From positions 1 through 25,682 of the forward strand of contig JAILIM010000049.1 of NCBI GenBank assembly GCA_024695285.1: DNA of 25,682 nt. The letters run 5' to 3'. This document shows positions 1 through 6,515 of this stretch, piece by piece. The notes under the pieces were generated by a model that was not told the DNA's origin, made no database searches, and saw only the letters and a program-made list of their open reading frames with translations. Within the stretch, counting starts at the first letter, position 1, and every line of letters begins with the position of its first letter. The position numbers and the translations under genes are program-made. Source of the DNA: Bacteroidales bacterium. GTDB taxonomy: Bacteria > Bacteroidota > Bacteroidia > Bacteroidales > UBA932.

Positions 1-3
1 AAT

Positions 4-164
4 CTGTCCGTTTGGCCCCTTTACCCCTCTTTCGGACAGAAAAACGTTAAAAACCTGTCCGTTTGACAGAAGGATCAGGCGATTCGGGAACAAAAATGGC
101 CAGATCGTTCCCGTTCAGGAGAAAAAACAGCGATTCGGGAACGAAAAGCCTGATTTCATTCCCG
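4..164. repeat. Tandem stem-loop array (7-15-7 inverted repeats)
   Basis: Three inverted repeats follow one another, each with 7-nt arms and exactly 15 nt between them: CGGACAG/CTGTCCG at 33-39 and 55-61, CGGGAAC/GTTCCCG at 85-91 and 107-113, and CGGGAAC/ATTCCCG at 136-142 and 158-164 (one mismatch). A lone right arm CTGTCCG at 4-10 suggests the array continues to the left. The linkers are 22-23 nt, giving a period of 51-52 bp, and the loops begin with an A-rich run. The arms differ between the first and second units but stay complementary, which favours a selected structure. The frame starting at base 2 is open to a stop at 203-205, so the tail of an upstream gene is not excluded. The function is unknown. 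It could be an intergenic palindromic repeat, an operator cluster for the gene unit that follows, or a recombination site. Confidence 0.6.
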
Positions 165-177
165 AGACTTCGGTCTC
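164..177. terminator. cUUCGg tetraloop hairpin, possible terminator
   Basis: GAGAC and GTCTC form a perfect 5-bp stem closed by the very stable C(UUCG)G tetraloop. It lies just after the stem-loop array and is followed about 10 nt later by a short T-run (189-192). It may end a transcript entering from the left edge. The T-run is weak and not adjacent, so a terminator role is only suggested. Confidence 0.35.
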
Positions 178-200
178 AAGATTGCAGGTTTTGTCTCACT

Positions 201-232
201 GTTGATAATCACAGGTAAATCATTTATCTTTG
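201..232 (+). promoter_or_regulatory. Promoter for the DUF4298/Y-polymerase unit
   Basis: TATCTTTG at 225-232 fits the Bacteroidota -7 element TAnnTTTG. GTTG at 201-204, 20 bp upstream, is a 3-of-4 match to the -33 element TTTG. The expected transcript start is near 236, giving a leader of about 30 nt before the ATG at 266. There is no Shine-Dalgarno sequence, as usual for this phylum. Confidence 0.6.
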
Positions 233-265
233 TTCAGATGACGATGTAAACACAAAGAAATAACC

Positions 266-559
266 ATGCCCAAACAGACCCGAACAGCCAAACTCTTAGA
301 CCGAGTGACTGAAATGGAACTTCGCTATGACAGCCTCACCCGCGCCCTCGGCAACCTGGAGGCCGCCATGGCAGAATTCCAGTCACTCGCTCCCGACCTG
401 CGGGCCCTTCGCGACTACATGGACTCCGGCCAGTGGCAGAAGGACTATGAAGCCGACGAAGCCGGGAAGATTCCCCCGCACGTCAAACGTGGGGTTCTTT
501 CCGAGGATGGCTTGTATGACCTTCTGGCGAGGGCCGACAGTCTCAATATTCAGGAATGA
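266..559 (+). CDS. DUF4298 family protein
   Basis: This is a 97-residue soluble protein with no signal peptide or membrane segment. The N-terminal half is helical and heptad-like. The C-terminal half carries the family hallmarks: W57 and DYEADE in the middle, then KRGVLSEDGLYDLL near residues 74-87. The biochemical role of DUF4298 is unknown. The start at 266 follows a good promoter, and the protein begins in the usual way for the family. The stop lies 7 bp before the Y-family polymerase start, so the two are almost certainly co-transcribed. That suggests a role tied to the polymerase or a shared stress response, but this is inference. The family assignment rests on recognising the conserved C-terminal pattern. 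Confidence 0.8.
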   Translation: MPKQTRTAKLLDRVTEMELRYDSLTRALGNLEAAMAEFQSLAPDLRALRDYMDSGQWQKDYEADEAGKIPPHVKRGVLSEDGLYDLLARADSLNIQE

Positions 560-566
560 CACAGGG

Positions 567-2009
567 ATGTCCCGCATCATCTTCCATATCGATGTGAACT
601 CCGCCTTCCTCAGCTGGTCGGCGACGAAGCTCGTGCAGGAGGGGAAGCCGGATATACGCCTAGTGCCTTCGGTTGTTTCAGGAGACCCCAACGACCGCCG
701 GAGCATCATATCAGCCGCATCCATCCCTGCCAAGAAGATTGGCATCAAGGCGGCAATGCCCGTCTCGATGGCGCTCCGCATCTGCCCGCAGCTGGTCATC
801 GTCCATGGCTACTGGGAGTGGTACAAGCGCTGCTCGGAAGGATTCATCGCCATCTGCCGCCGTTATTCACCGGTCCTCCAGCAGTTCTCTATCGATGAAT
901 GCTTCATTGACATGTCCCTGCGCTGCGGCGGCAACAATCCCGTCACCATCGCCACCCGGCTGAAGGACGAAATCAAGTCCACCATGGGATTCACGGTGAA
1001 CGTCGGCGTGGGCGCTAACAAGCTGCTGGCAAAGATGGCGTCCGATTTCGAGAAACCGGACAAGGTGCACACCCTGTGGCCGGAGGAGGTGCCGGAGAAA
1101 ATGTGGCCGCTGCCGGTGCGCAACCTGCTGTGGGTGGGAAAGAAAACGGAGGAGCGCCTGCAGGCTTACGGCATCCGGACTATCGGCGAGCTGGCCAGCC
1201 TGGGTGAAGGTTCTCTCACGCGCCTCGTAGGACGAAGCTTCGCCAAGCAGCTCTACGAGAACGCAAACGGCCGTGACGACTCCCCCGTGGAGACCGAGGT
1301 TGCGGAAGCCAAGAGCTACAGCGCCGAGCGCACCTTCAGCCAGGACCTGTCCGACCCAAGGGATATCGACCGGGCGCTTTTCAACGTCGCATGCATCGTT
1401 GCGCACCGCATCAGACGAGACGACTTCCGCGCTTCCACGGTGTCCATGTTCGTCAAGTACAAGGACTTCACCGTAGCGCAGAAGCAGTGCCAGACGGCCC
1501 GGCCCACGGACGTGACGGCAGTTATCCTGAACGAGGCGCGCCGTATGCTCACGGAGGTTTGGGACGGCGCCACCCCTATCCGGCAGGTCGGCCTGGGTGT
1601 GAGCAAGCTTACCCATGAATCTGCCATACAGATGTCTCTCTTTGAGGATCCGAAGATGGAGTACTACCGCGAATGGGATCGTCAGTTCGACGAGGAGCGC
1701 TCCCGCTATGAGGACGCCAAGATGCTTGCCTACGAGCGCAAGGCCGCGCCTCCGGAACAGCAGCAGGAAAGGCTACCCGTGGTTCCGATCCCACAGCGGC
1801 AGAGGCCCCGCAGTGCCGCTCCAGCTGACGACGCCCTGACCTTCAGGTATCCCGACGGCGAGGCCGCGCTGCTGGCGGCGAAGAAGGCTGTCAGGAGTAA
1901 TCCCAGCTACCGCTTCCAGCGCCGTCTCCTGGCAGACGGCAACGACTGCTTCGAAGTGCTTGACGGCGACAAGGTTGTGGAGCGGCACTTGGTATCAAAA
2001 AAGATGTAG
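567..2009 (+). CDS. Y-family translesion DNA polymerase (DinB/UmuC-like)
   Basis: This 480-residue protein should copy past damaged template bases. The palm/fingers start with FHIDVNSAF (D9 is the first metal ligand, F14 the likely steric gate), and QFSIDECFIDM supplies D110 and E111. A helix-hairpin-helix thumb follows (GVGANKLLAKMASD, then a WVGKKTEERL segment near 189-198). The little finger begins around SAERTFSQDLSD (252-263). QMSLF at 355-359 matches the beta-clamp-binding consensus. Beyond it lies a charged linker and a roughly 60-residue C-terminal segment (about 422-480) that most DinB proteins lack. The start at 567 is chosen because MSRIIFHIDVN matches the family; the frame upstream overlaps the DUF4298 gene and is not protein-like. 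The HIDVNSAFLSW form is familiar from clostridial Y-family polymerases, so transfer is possible. Regulation by damage is likely but not demonstrated here. Confidence 0.93.
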   Translation: MSRIIFHIDVNSAFLSWSATKLVQEGKPDIRLVPSVVSGDPNDRRSIISAASIPAKKIGIKAAMPVSMALRICPQLVIVHGYWEWYKRCSEGFIAICRRYSPVLQQFSIDECFIDMSLRCGGNNPVTIATRLKDEIKSTMGFTVNVGVGANKLLAKMASDFEKPDKVHTLWPEEVPEKMWPLPVRNLLWVGKKTEERLQAYGIRTIGELASLGEGSLTRLVGRSFAKQLYENANGRDDSPVETEVAEAKSYSAERTFSQDLSDPRDIDRALFNVACIVAHRIRRDDFRASTVSMFVKYKDFTVAQKQCQTARPTDVTAVILNEARRMLTEVWDGATPIRQVGLGVSKLTHESAIQMSLFEDPKMEYYREWDRQFDEERSRYEDAKMLAYERKAAPPEQQQERLPVVPIPQRQRPRSAAPADDALTFRYPDGEAALLAAKKAVRSNPSYRFQRRLLADGNDCFEVLDGDKVVERHLVSKKM

Positions 2010-2024
2010 CCTTAGTCCTTGGCC

Positions 2025-2057
2025 GTTGTTAAAATTGGAGGAGAATTGTTATATTAG
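2025..2057 (+). promoter_or_regulatory. Weak promoter before the peptide/lipoprotein cassette
   Basis: GTTG at 2025-2028 and TATATTAG at 2050-2057 (7 of 8 positions of TAnnTTTG) are 21 bp apart. The peptide ORF starts at 2079, so the leader would be about 20 nt. The match is imperfect, and read-through from the polymerase gene cannot be excluded. Confidence 0.35.
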
Positions 2058-2078
2058 CAACCCTAAAGAGAGTGCATT

Positions 2079-2213
2079 ATGGAAGCAATCTATACATCCT
2101 ACGAAGCCCCAACGACCAACGTCGTGTACGTGAAGTCCGGGGGAATCATCTGCCAGAGCGGTGGTGGGGCCCAGACAACGATAAGCGTAACCTATGAGGA
2201 GGAGGACATCTGA
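2079..2213 (+). CDS. Small peptide upstream of lipoprotein (ICxS type)
   Basis: This 44-residue ORF ends one base before the start of the lipoprotein (TGA, G, ATG). It begins MEAIYTSYEAP, has VVYVKSGGIICQSGGG in the middle, and ends in an acidic YEEEDI tail. There is no signal peptide. A second small ORF at 20177 has the same position before another lipoprotein and shares the Tyr/Pro-rich N-terminus, an IC(Q/D)S motif and an acidic C-terminus. Short ORFs of this form are common before fimbrillin-like genes in Bacteroidales but, as far as I know, have no assigned function. The last codons contain the AGGAGG ribosome-binding sequence of the next gene, so translation of the two is probably coupled. 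It may act as a leader peptide or be a peptide in its own right. Confidence 0.65.
   Translation: MEAIYTSYEAPTTNVVYVKSGGIICQSGGGAQTTISVTYEEEDI
2197..2205 (+). promoter_or_regulatory. AGGAGGAGG ribosome-binding site of the fimbrillin-like gene
   Basis: Two overlapping AGGAGG copies (2197-2202 and 2200-2205) lie 9 nt before the ATG at 2215, inside the final codons of the small peptide ORF. Most starts in this window have no Shine-Dalgarno sequence, so its presence here is unusual. It sets the start at 2215 rather than at the in-frame ATG at 2194. Confidence 0.6.
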
Positions 2214-2214
2214 G

Positions 2215-3570
2215 ATGAATACGAAGCGTACGACAATGGGCTGGCTGGTCTTGGCCGCAGCCCTGATTATAGGAATGACCGCGTGCTCGAAGGAGGAAAA
2301 CTTGACGGAGGAGCCGACGACGGCGGCGGGCGTGCAAGTGACGGTGAGTGCTGGGATGGACGACGGGGCTATGACGCGCGCCGACGTGACCGAGGCCGTC
2401 GTGGAAGGCAAGACTCAGCGCACGTTGAAGTTCACCGCAGGCGACAGGCTGTACATCTGGCGATACAAAGACGGTCATCTGAACGGCATCCTCACGATGG
2501 ACGGTGAGCCGACAGCCGACGGACTGGGAGCCAGATTCAGCGGCACGCTCAAGGCATACGATGGCGAGAATAACGAAATCACCGACTACGACTACACTTC
2601 GCTCGGCAGCGACCCGCTCACCGGTAGCAAGGCCATTCTCATTCCGTCAGGAGCGGCAGCGGAATGCTTCGACGAAGCGAATCATAGGGGTCTTTTTAAG
2701 GAGCAGTACAGCATGGCCGCCGACGTGAACACACTGATGAAGACGGCGCTCTACGTCGCTGGCGACTACAACGGCTCGGGCTATACGCTGACAAAGCGAT
2801 ACCCAATCTTGAACTGCAACCTCGGAGGTCTCACGGCGGGTACCACATACAGCGTCACGCTGGGATTCACACCGGACCAGTCTAGATATGAGAATAGCGG
2901 GATTGACATATTCTCATTAGTCTACACGCCGACGATCATCGCCGACGGTGACGGCAACGTCCGCTTCGCCATCAGCGGAGGAAACGACCTATTAGGCTAC
3001 AACTTTTATTGGGTGCTCCGGCTCCATGCCGGCATGTTCAACTACGATTACATCATCGGCCAGAAGCAGTTCGAGGTGAAGGTGTACAACGTGACGCGGG
3101 CGACGCCAAACGTGAAAAGTATCGTCGCCGCCGTGGGTCAGGTTATTGGCAGCGACGGCAATAAATACGATTACGCAAGCCTGCCTTCGGGCGTGACCGC
3201 TGTGGCCAAGATTTGCTATAATGATGGCGGACACTGCCTGGCACTCGCGCTGGCCGACGAAGGCCAGATGGACTGGAGCTCGGCCGTCACCACCTGCGCC
3301 GCCCACACTCCGACGATACCCGGCGGCACTTGGAAACTTGCCAGCAAGGACGAGTGGGACCAGATGATTAACGCATCCGGCGGCTACGCTGCCCTGCGCG
3401 ACGGCTTCGAGAGCGTCGGCGGAACGAACATGCAGTCGACGGTCTATTGGTCGAGTACGGAGGGCCCTGTTAATACCATCGCGTATCGATACATATTTAG
3501 CAGCGGCGATTGGGATTTAGGCGTGAAGAGCCAAGATGGCATCAATGTCCGCGCCTGCCTCACCTTCTGA
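2215..3570 (+). CDS. Fimbrillin-like lipoprotein with C-type-lectin-like, DGR-target-like C-terminus
   Basis: This is a 451-residue surface lipoprotein. The signal peptide ends in the lipobox MTAC with Cys24 as the lipid site, followed by an acidic stretch. Residues about 40-300 resemble Bacteroidetes fimbrillin/Mfa-like adhesins (VTVSAGMDDGAMTRAD, then TAGDRLYIW). The C-terminal 130 residues look like a C-type-lectin or Lcl/DUF1566-type fold, with GGTWKLASKDEWDQM and then YWSSTE at 411-416, ending VRACLTF at the stop. The last 40 residues carry the codon pattern of a diversity-generating retroelement variable region. It probably displays a ligand-binding tip on the cell surface. It is coupled to the small peptide upstream, separated by one base. 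A stretch around 2878-2925 uses AT-richer codons than its surroundings. The exact ligand is unknown. Confidence 0.8.
   Translation: MNTKRTTMGWLVLAAALIIGMTACSKEENLTEEPTTAAGVQVTVSAGMDDGAMTRADVTEAVVEGKTQRTLKFTAGDRLYIWRYKDGHLNGILTMDGEPTADGLGARFSGTLKAYDGENNEITDYDYTSLGSDPLTGSKAILIPSGAAAECFDEANHRGLFKEQYSMAADVNTLMKTALYVAGDYNGSGYTLTKRYPILNCNLGGLTAGTTYSVTLGFTPDQSRYENSGIDIFSLVYTPTIIADGDGNVRFAISGGNDLLGYNFYWVLRLHAGMFNYDYIIGQKQFEVKVYNVTRATPNVKSIVAAVGQVIGSDGNKYDYASLPSGVTAVAKICYNDGGHCLALALADEGQMDWSSAVTTCAAHTPTIPGGTWKLASKDEWDQMINASGGYAALRDGFESVGGTNMQSTVYWSSTEGPVNTIAYRYIFSSGDWDLGVKSQDGINVRACLTF
3445..3567 (+). other. Candidate DGR variable region (VR-like)
   Basis: This segment codes for the final 41 residues of the lipoprotein, from YWSSTE to VRACLTF. 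Of the 28 codons between these conserved anchors (3463-3546), 20 end in C or T and encode only G, P, V, N, T, I, Y, F, S or D. These are all reachable from AAC/AAT by changing the adenines, as expected if an AAY-rich template repeat was copied with adenine mutagenesis. Rare codons such as CGA, ATA, TTA and CCT cluster here, unlike the GC-rich codon use of the neighbours. Its length (about 120 bp) and its place at the 3' end of a lipoprotein gene fit known DGR targets. No template repeat, avd or reverse transcriptase is in the window, so it could be a remote or relic target, or only a related non-DGR domain. Confidence 0.55.
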
Positions 3571-3580
3571 CGCTGCAATG

Positions 3581-3596
3581 CGGGGGACTGGACCCG
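3581..3596. other. Short hairpin just after the VR-like segment
   Basis: CGGG (3581-3584) and CCCG (3593-3596) can pair around an 8-nt loop, 10 bp after the lipoprotein stop. Some DGRs have a hairpin just downstream of the variable region that helps target homing. It could instead be a weak transcription stop. The stem is only 4 bp, so this is a weak call. Confidence 0.2.
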
Positions 3597-3624
3597 TTTG
3601 GCAGAAAAATCTTTTGTATTTTTG
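3597..3624 (+). promoter_or_regulatory. Promoter for the GH13 gene
   Basis: TATTTTTG at 3617-3624 is a full TAnnTTTG -7 element, followed by CA as in many Bacteroidales promoters. TTTG at 3597-3600 could be the -33 element, but the 16-bp spacing is shorter than the usual 19-21. The ATG at 3643 lies 18 nt after the -7 element and has no Shine-Dalgarno sequence. Confidence 0.55.
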
Positions 3625-3642
3625 CACAAAGACCAACCGCAT

Positions 3643-5547
3643 ATGAAACGCACAGTACTTTTCATCACCTTGCTGGCCGCAATGGCCGGAATGGCCGCGC
3701 TGAATCCAACCGCCACCGCCCAGCCGGCGAAAGGCAGCTTCACCCAGACCTGGCAGAAGGGTCCCGAATGGCTGCAGAACGCCGTCATCTACCAGGTTTA
3801 CCCTTCCTCCTACAAGGATTCCGACGGCAACGGCATAGGCGACATCCCCGGCGTCATCTCCAAGCTGGACTACATCAGCAGCCTCGGCGTCACGGCCATC
3901 TGGTTCAACCCGCTCTTCGCCTCCGGCTGGATAGACGGCGGCTACGACGTCATCGATTTCTACCGCGTCGATCCCCGCTTCGGCACCAACAACGACCTCG
4001 TGGAGCTGATCGACAAAGCCCACGCCAGGGGCATAAAGGTCATGCTCGACCTCGTGGCTGGCCACACCTCCGACAAGCATCCCTGGTTCCTCCAGAGCGC
4101 CCAGGACAGCAATCTCCAGTACTCCGACTACTTCATCTGGAGCGACCGTCTGCCCGACAAGAAAGCCGAAAAGGACCTCGAGACCATGCTGAAGGACCCC
4201 AACTTCATGCAGAGTACAACCGGCAAGTGGATGAAGAGCGACTTCCCCCGGGCTAAATACTACTACAAGAACTTCTACGCCTGCCAGCCTGCCCTGAACT
4301 ACGGTTACGCCAATCCCGACCCCAACCATCCCTGGGAGCAGAGCGTCGACGCCCCCGGCCCGAAGGCTGTGCGCCAGGAGCTCAAAGACATACTGGCGTT
4401 CTGGTACGGCAAGGGCGTGGACGGCTTCCGCGTGGACATGGCGGCAAGCCTCGTCAAGAATGACCGCGACAAGAAGGAAATCCTCCGCCTCTGGCGCGAG
4501 ATGCGTGAGTGGTCCGACGCCAACTACCCCGGCCGCGTGCTGATGGCCGAATGGAACGACCCCAAGTACTGCCTCGCCAGCGGCTTCAACGTGGACATGA
4601 ACCTCAACAGCACGAGGTCAGCCAACCGCCGCATGTACTTCGACACCAAGCACCAGGCCGACGGCGGCAGCTACTTCTCCCTCAACGGAGGAGCCCCTTC
4701 CGAGCGCGACCTCTACGGCAACCCCTGGCCCGAAGACCGCATCGACCGCACCACCACTCCATCCGCAATGCTGAAGCGTTACTATGACTACATCACCGAC
4801 GTGTACGACTGGACCCGCGACTGGGGCTACTTCGCCACCATCACAGGCAACCACGACCACCTCCGCTTCAACACCGGCGCCCGCAACGACCCTTCCCAGC
4901 TCAAGGTAATGATGGCCTGGGTGCTCACGATGCCCCTCCCCATCCTCTACTACGGCGATGAAATCGGCATCCGCAGCCTCGTCGAACTTCCCAACGTCGA
5001 GGGTGCCAACCACAACGGCAAGGAACGCGCCGGCGGACGCAGCCCCATGCAGTGGGACTCCTCCGCCAACGCCGGATTCAGCACCTGCGCGCCTGAAAAC
5101 ATCTACATCCCCGTCTGCCCCGAATGGACGCCGGCTACCTCTTACCCCCAGTATCTCGAATGGAAAGCGGCCGGCTGCAAGAACCCCACCGCCCCCGGCG
5201 CCATCACCGTCGAGGCCCAGGACAAGGACCCCGAATCCCTGCTCAACTGGACCAGGGCACTGATTTCCCTCCGCAAGTCCACGCCCGCCTTCTGGGCCGA
5301 CGCCCGCTTCGAGCCCCGCTTCGACGAAGCCCACCCGTACCCTATGGTGTACACCAGGACCGACGGAAAGGAAAGCTACCTGATTGCCCTGAATCCAACA
5401 TCTAAGAAGCAGACGCTCACCCTCGACGCCAACCATCCGGCCGCCGAGCCCGTGATGTGCTTTGGAAAGGCTGTCTACAAACCGTCAAAGAAAGGCGACC
5501 GCCTCACCCTTCCCCCCGTCTCAGCCTTGATCGTCCGGATCAACTAA
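3643..5547 (+). CDS. Secreted GH13 alpha-glucan hydrolase/transferase (alpha-amylase family)
   Basis: This 634-residue enzyme of glycoside hydrolase family 13 should act on alpha-glucans or alpha-glucosides outside the cytoplasm. Residues 1-26 form a signal peptide (MKRTVLFITLLAAMAGMA, ending TAQ). The catalytic barrel opens with NAVIYQVYPSSYKDSDGNGIGD (46-67). Conserved regions are DLVAGHTSD (136-144, where the usual Asn is Gly140), GFRVDMA with nucleophile D265, MAEWND with acid/base E303, and TGNHDH with D405. RSPMQWD (466-472) and the LLNWTRALISLRK stretch (533-545) resemble oligo-1,6-glucosidase and trehalose-synthase relatives. A beta domain of about 75 residues ends the protein. The start is taken at the signal peptide after the promoter. 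No SusC/SusD or other glycan genes lie beside it, so it is a stand-alone enzyme here. The substrate cannot be fixed from motifs alone. Confidence 0.92.
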   Translation: MKRTVLFITLLAAMAGMAALNPTATAQPAKGSFTQTWQKGPEWLQNAVIYQVYPSSYKDSDGNGIGDIPGVISKLDYISSLGVTAIWFNPLFASGWIDGGYDVIDFYRVDPRFGTNNDLVELIDKAHARGIKVMLDLVAGHTSDKHPWFLQSAQDSNLQYSDYFIWSDRLPDKKAEKDLETMLKDPNFMQSTTGKWMKSDFPRAKYYYKNFYACQPALNYGYANPDPNHPWEQSVDAPGPKAVRQELKDILAFWYGKGVDGFRVDMAASLVKNDRDKKEILRLWREMREWSDANYPGRVLMAEWNDPKYCLASGFNVDMNLNSTRSANRRMYFDTKHQADGGSYFSLNGGAPSERDLYGNPWPEDRIDRTTTPSAMLKRYYDYITDVYDWTRDWGYFATITGNHDHLRFNTGARNDPSQLKVMMAWVLTMPLPILYYGDEIGIRSLVELPNVEGANHNGKERAGGRSPMQWDSSANAGFSTCAPENIYIPVCPEWTPATSYPQYLEWKAAGCKNPTAPGAITVEAQDKDPESLLNWTRALISLRKSTPAFWADARFEPRFDEAHPYPMVYTRTDGKESYLIALNPTSKKQTLTLDANHPAAEPVMCFGKAVYKPSKKGDRLTLPPVSALIVRIN

Positions 5548-5556
5548 GCCAACGGG

Positions 5557-6513
5557 TCACCGGGCGCGGCGGTGGCCGGCGCGGTAGAGCTGCCAGCTGT
5601 TGAAGAGATTCTGCCAGATGGCATAGAGACCGCCGGCGACGGATGTGACCGGAGTTAAATAATTATATCCCAGCCAGATAAGGAAACCTGTGTTCTTCTG
5701 GCCGAGGGCCTGGCCGGCGGTCAGGCTTTCGCTGTGGCCCTTGCCGATACAGCGCCCGGCCAGGAACTGCAGGGCGCAGCAGCCGGCCGACACCAGCACG
5801 ATGCAGGCCACAGCCCCGGCAGACAGGTGGCTAACAGCCAGCGCCTGCGTTGCCAGAAGCATCGCGAGCGTGAGCCCCACGCCCCAGATATAGAAGGCAT
5901 AACGGCTCAGCCGCATCAACACCCGCTGCAGGCGGTGCGTCGTATAGCGGATCAGCCACGCCAGCAGCCCCGGCAGCACCAGCACCGGGAACACCTTCAG
6001 AGCAATCCTCCCCACATACGCCCAGAACCCAAGGTCGGCGGAAGGCCGCACCAGCGGAATGACCGTAGGAATCAGGAAGGTCGCAGCAAGGTTCGACAGA
6101 GTCAGGTAGGTCACCGTCCCGGCCAGCGAGCCGCCAAGCTTCTCCGTGATCACTCCGGCGGCCGAAGCCGTGGGGCAGATAAGGCACAACATGGCGCATT
6201 CCAGCAAGATACGTATCTCCCCCTCCGGGCTGAACGCCACCACCGCAGCAAGCGCGAGGAACGAAAGCACCTGGAACAGCAGTGCCCAGAGGTGCCAGCG
6301 CCTGAACCGCAGGTCGTGCGGCGAAATCTTCACGAACTGGAAAAACAGCAGCAGGGCAATCACCAGCCGCTGTCCCTCGGACGCCGCGACGTGCAGATAG
6401 TGCCCGTATGGATGCAGGACAGGCAGCGAGCGATAGATAAAGAACAGGCTGATACCCAGAACGATAGCCCCGGGCAACATCCAGTCCTGCACCACACGCG
6501 CCGCCTTTCCCAT
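5557..6513 (-). CDS. Bile acid:sodium symporter (BASS) family transporter
   Basis: This is a 318-residue integral membrane protein with about nine hydrophobic segments. Family hallmarks are CPTASAAG at 113-120 and GQALGQKNTGF at 267-277, which correspond to the two unwound helix crossings that bind sodium and substrate in BASS proteins. Members move organic anions such as bile acids, pantoate or keto acids with sodium. The substrate here is not evident. It is the last gene of the minus-strand run: its start is 2 bp after the stop of the acyltransferase gene, so they are co-transcribed. Its stop is only 9 bp from that of the convergent GH13 gene, leaving almost no room for a terminator. The C-terminus ends in a basic RAGHRRAR tail. 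Confidence 0.82.
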   Translation of the reverse strand: MGKAARVVQDWMLPGAIVLGISLFFIYRSLPVLHPYGHYLHVAASEGQRLVIALLLFFQFVKISPHDLRFRRWHLWALLFQVLSFLALAAVVAFSPEGEIRILLECAMLCLICPTASAAGVITEKLGGSLAGTVTYLTLSNLAATFLIPTVIPLVRPSADLGFWAYVGRIALKVFPVLVLPGLLAWLIRYTTHRLQRVLMRLSRYAFYIWGVGLTLAMLLATQALAVSHLSAGAVACIVLVSAGCCALQFLAGRCIGKGHSESLTAGQALGQKNTGFLIWLGYNYLTPVTSVAGGLYAIWQNLFNSWQLYRAGHRRAR

Positions 6514-6515
6514 CT

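Noticed and set aside
4..164. CRISPR array.
   Set aside because: The repeated units are not identical, the arms change between units, and no cas genes are present.
2..205. Open frame from the left edge ending in TGA at 203-205 (about 67 residues), with a repeated RFGN motif.
   Set aside because: It coincides with the stem-loop repeats and its repeated peptide pattern comes from them. It shows no known domain. It could still be the tail of an upstream gene, which the window cannot show.
327..566. N-terminal extension of the Y-family polymerase from an ATG at 327.
   Set aside because: It overlaps the DUF4298 gene in another frame, is not protein-like, and the family N-terminus begins at 567.
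3571..3642. A DGR template repeat next to the variable region.
   Set aside because: I looked for a second copy of the YWSST-coding segment in this gap and in the other intergenic stretches and found none. No reverse transcriptase gene is in the window.
5527..5543. Perfect 6-bp stem TTGATC/GATCAA in the last codons of the GH13 gene as a bidirectional terminator.
   Set aside because: It has a weak stem with no T-run on either side and lies within coding sequence.
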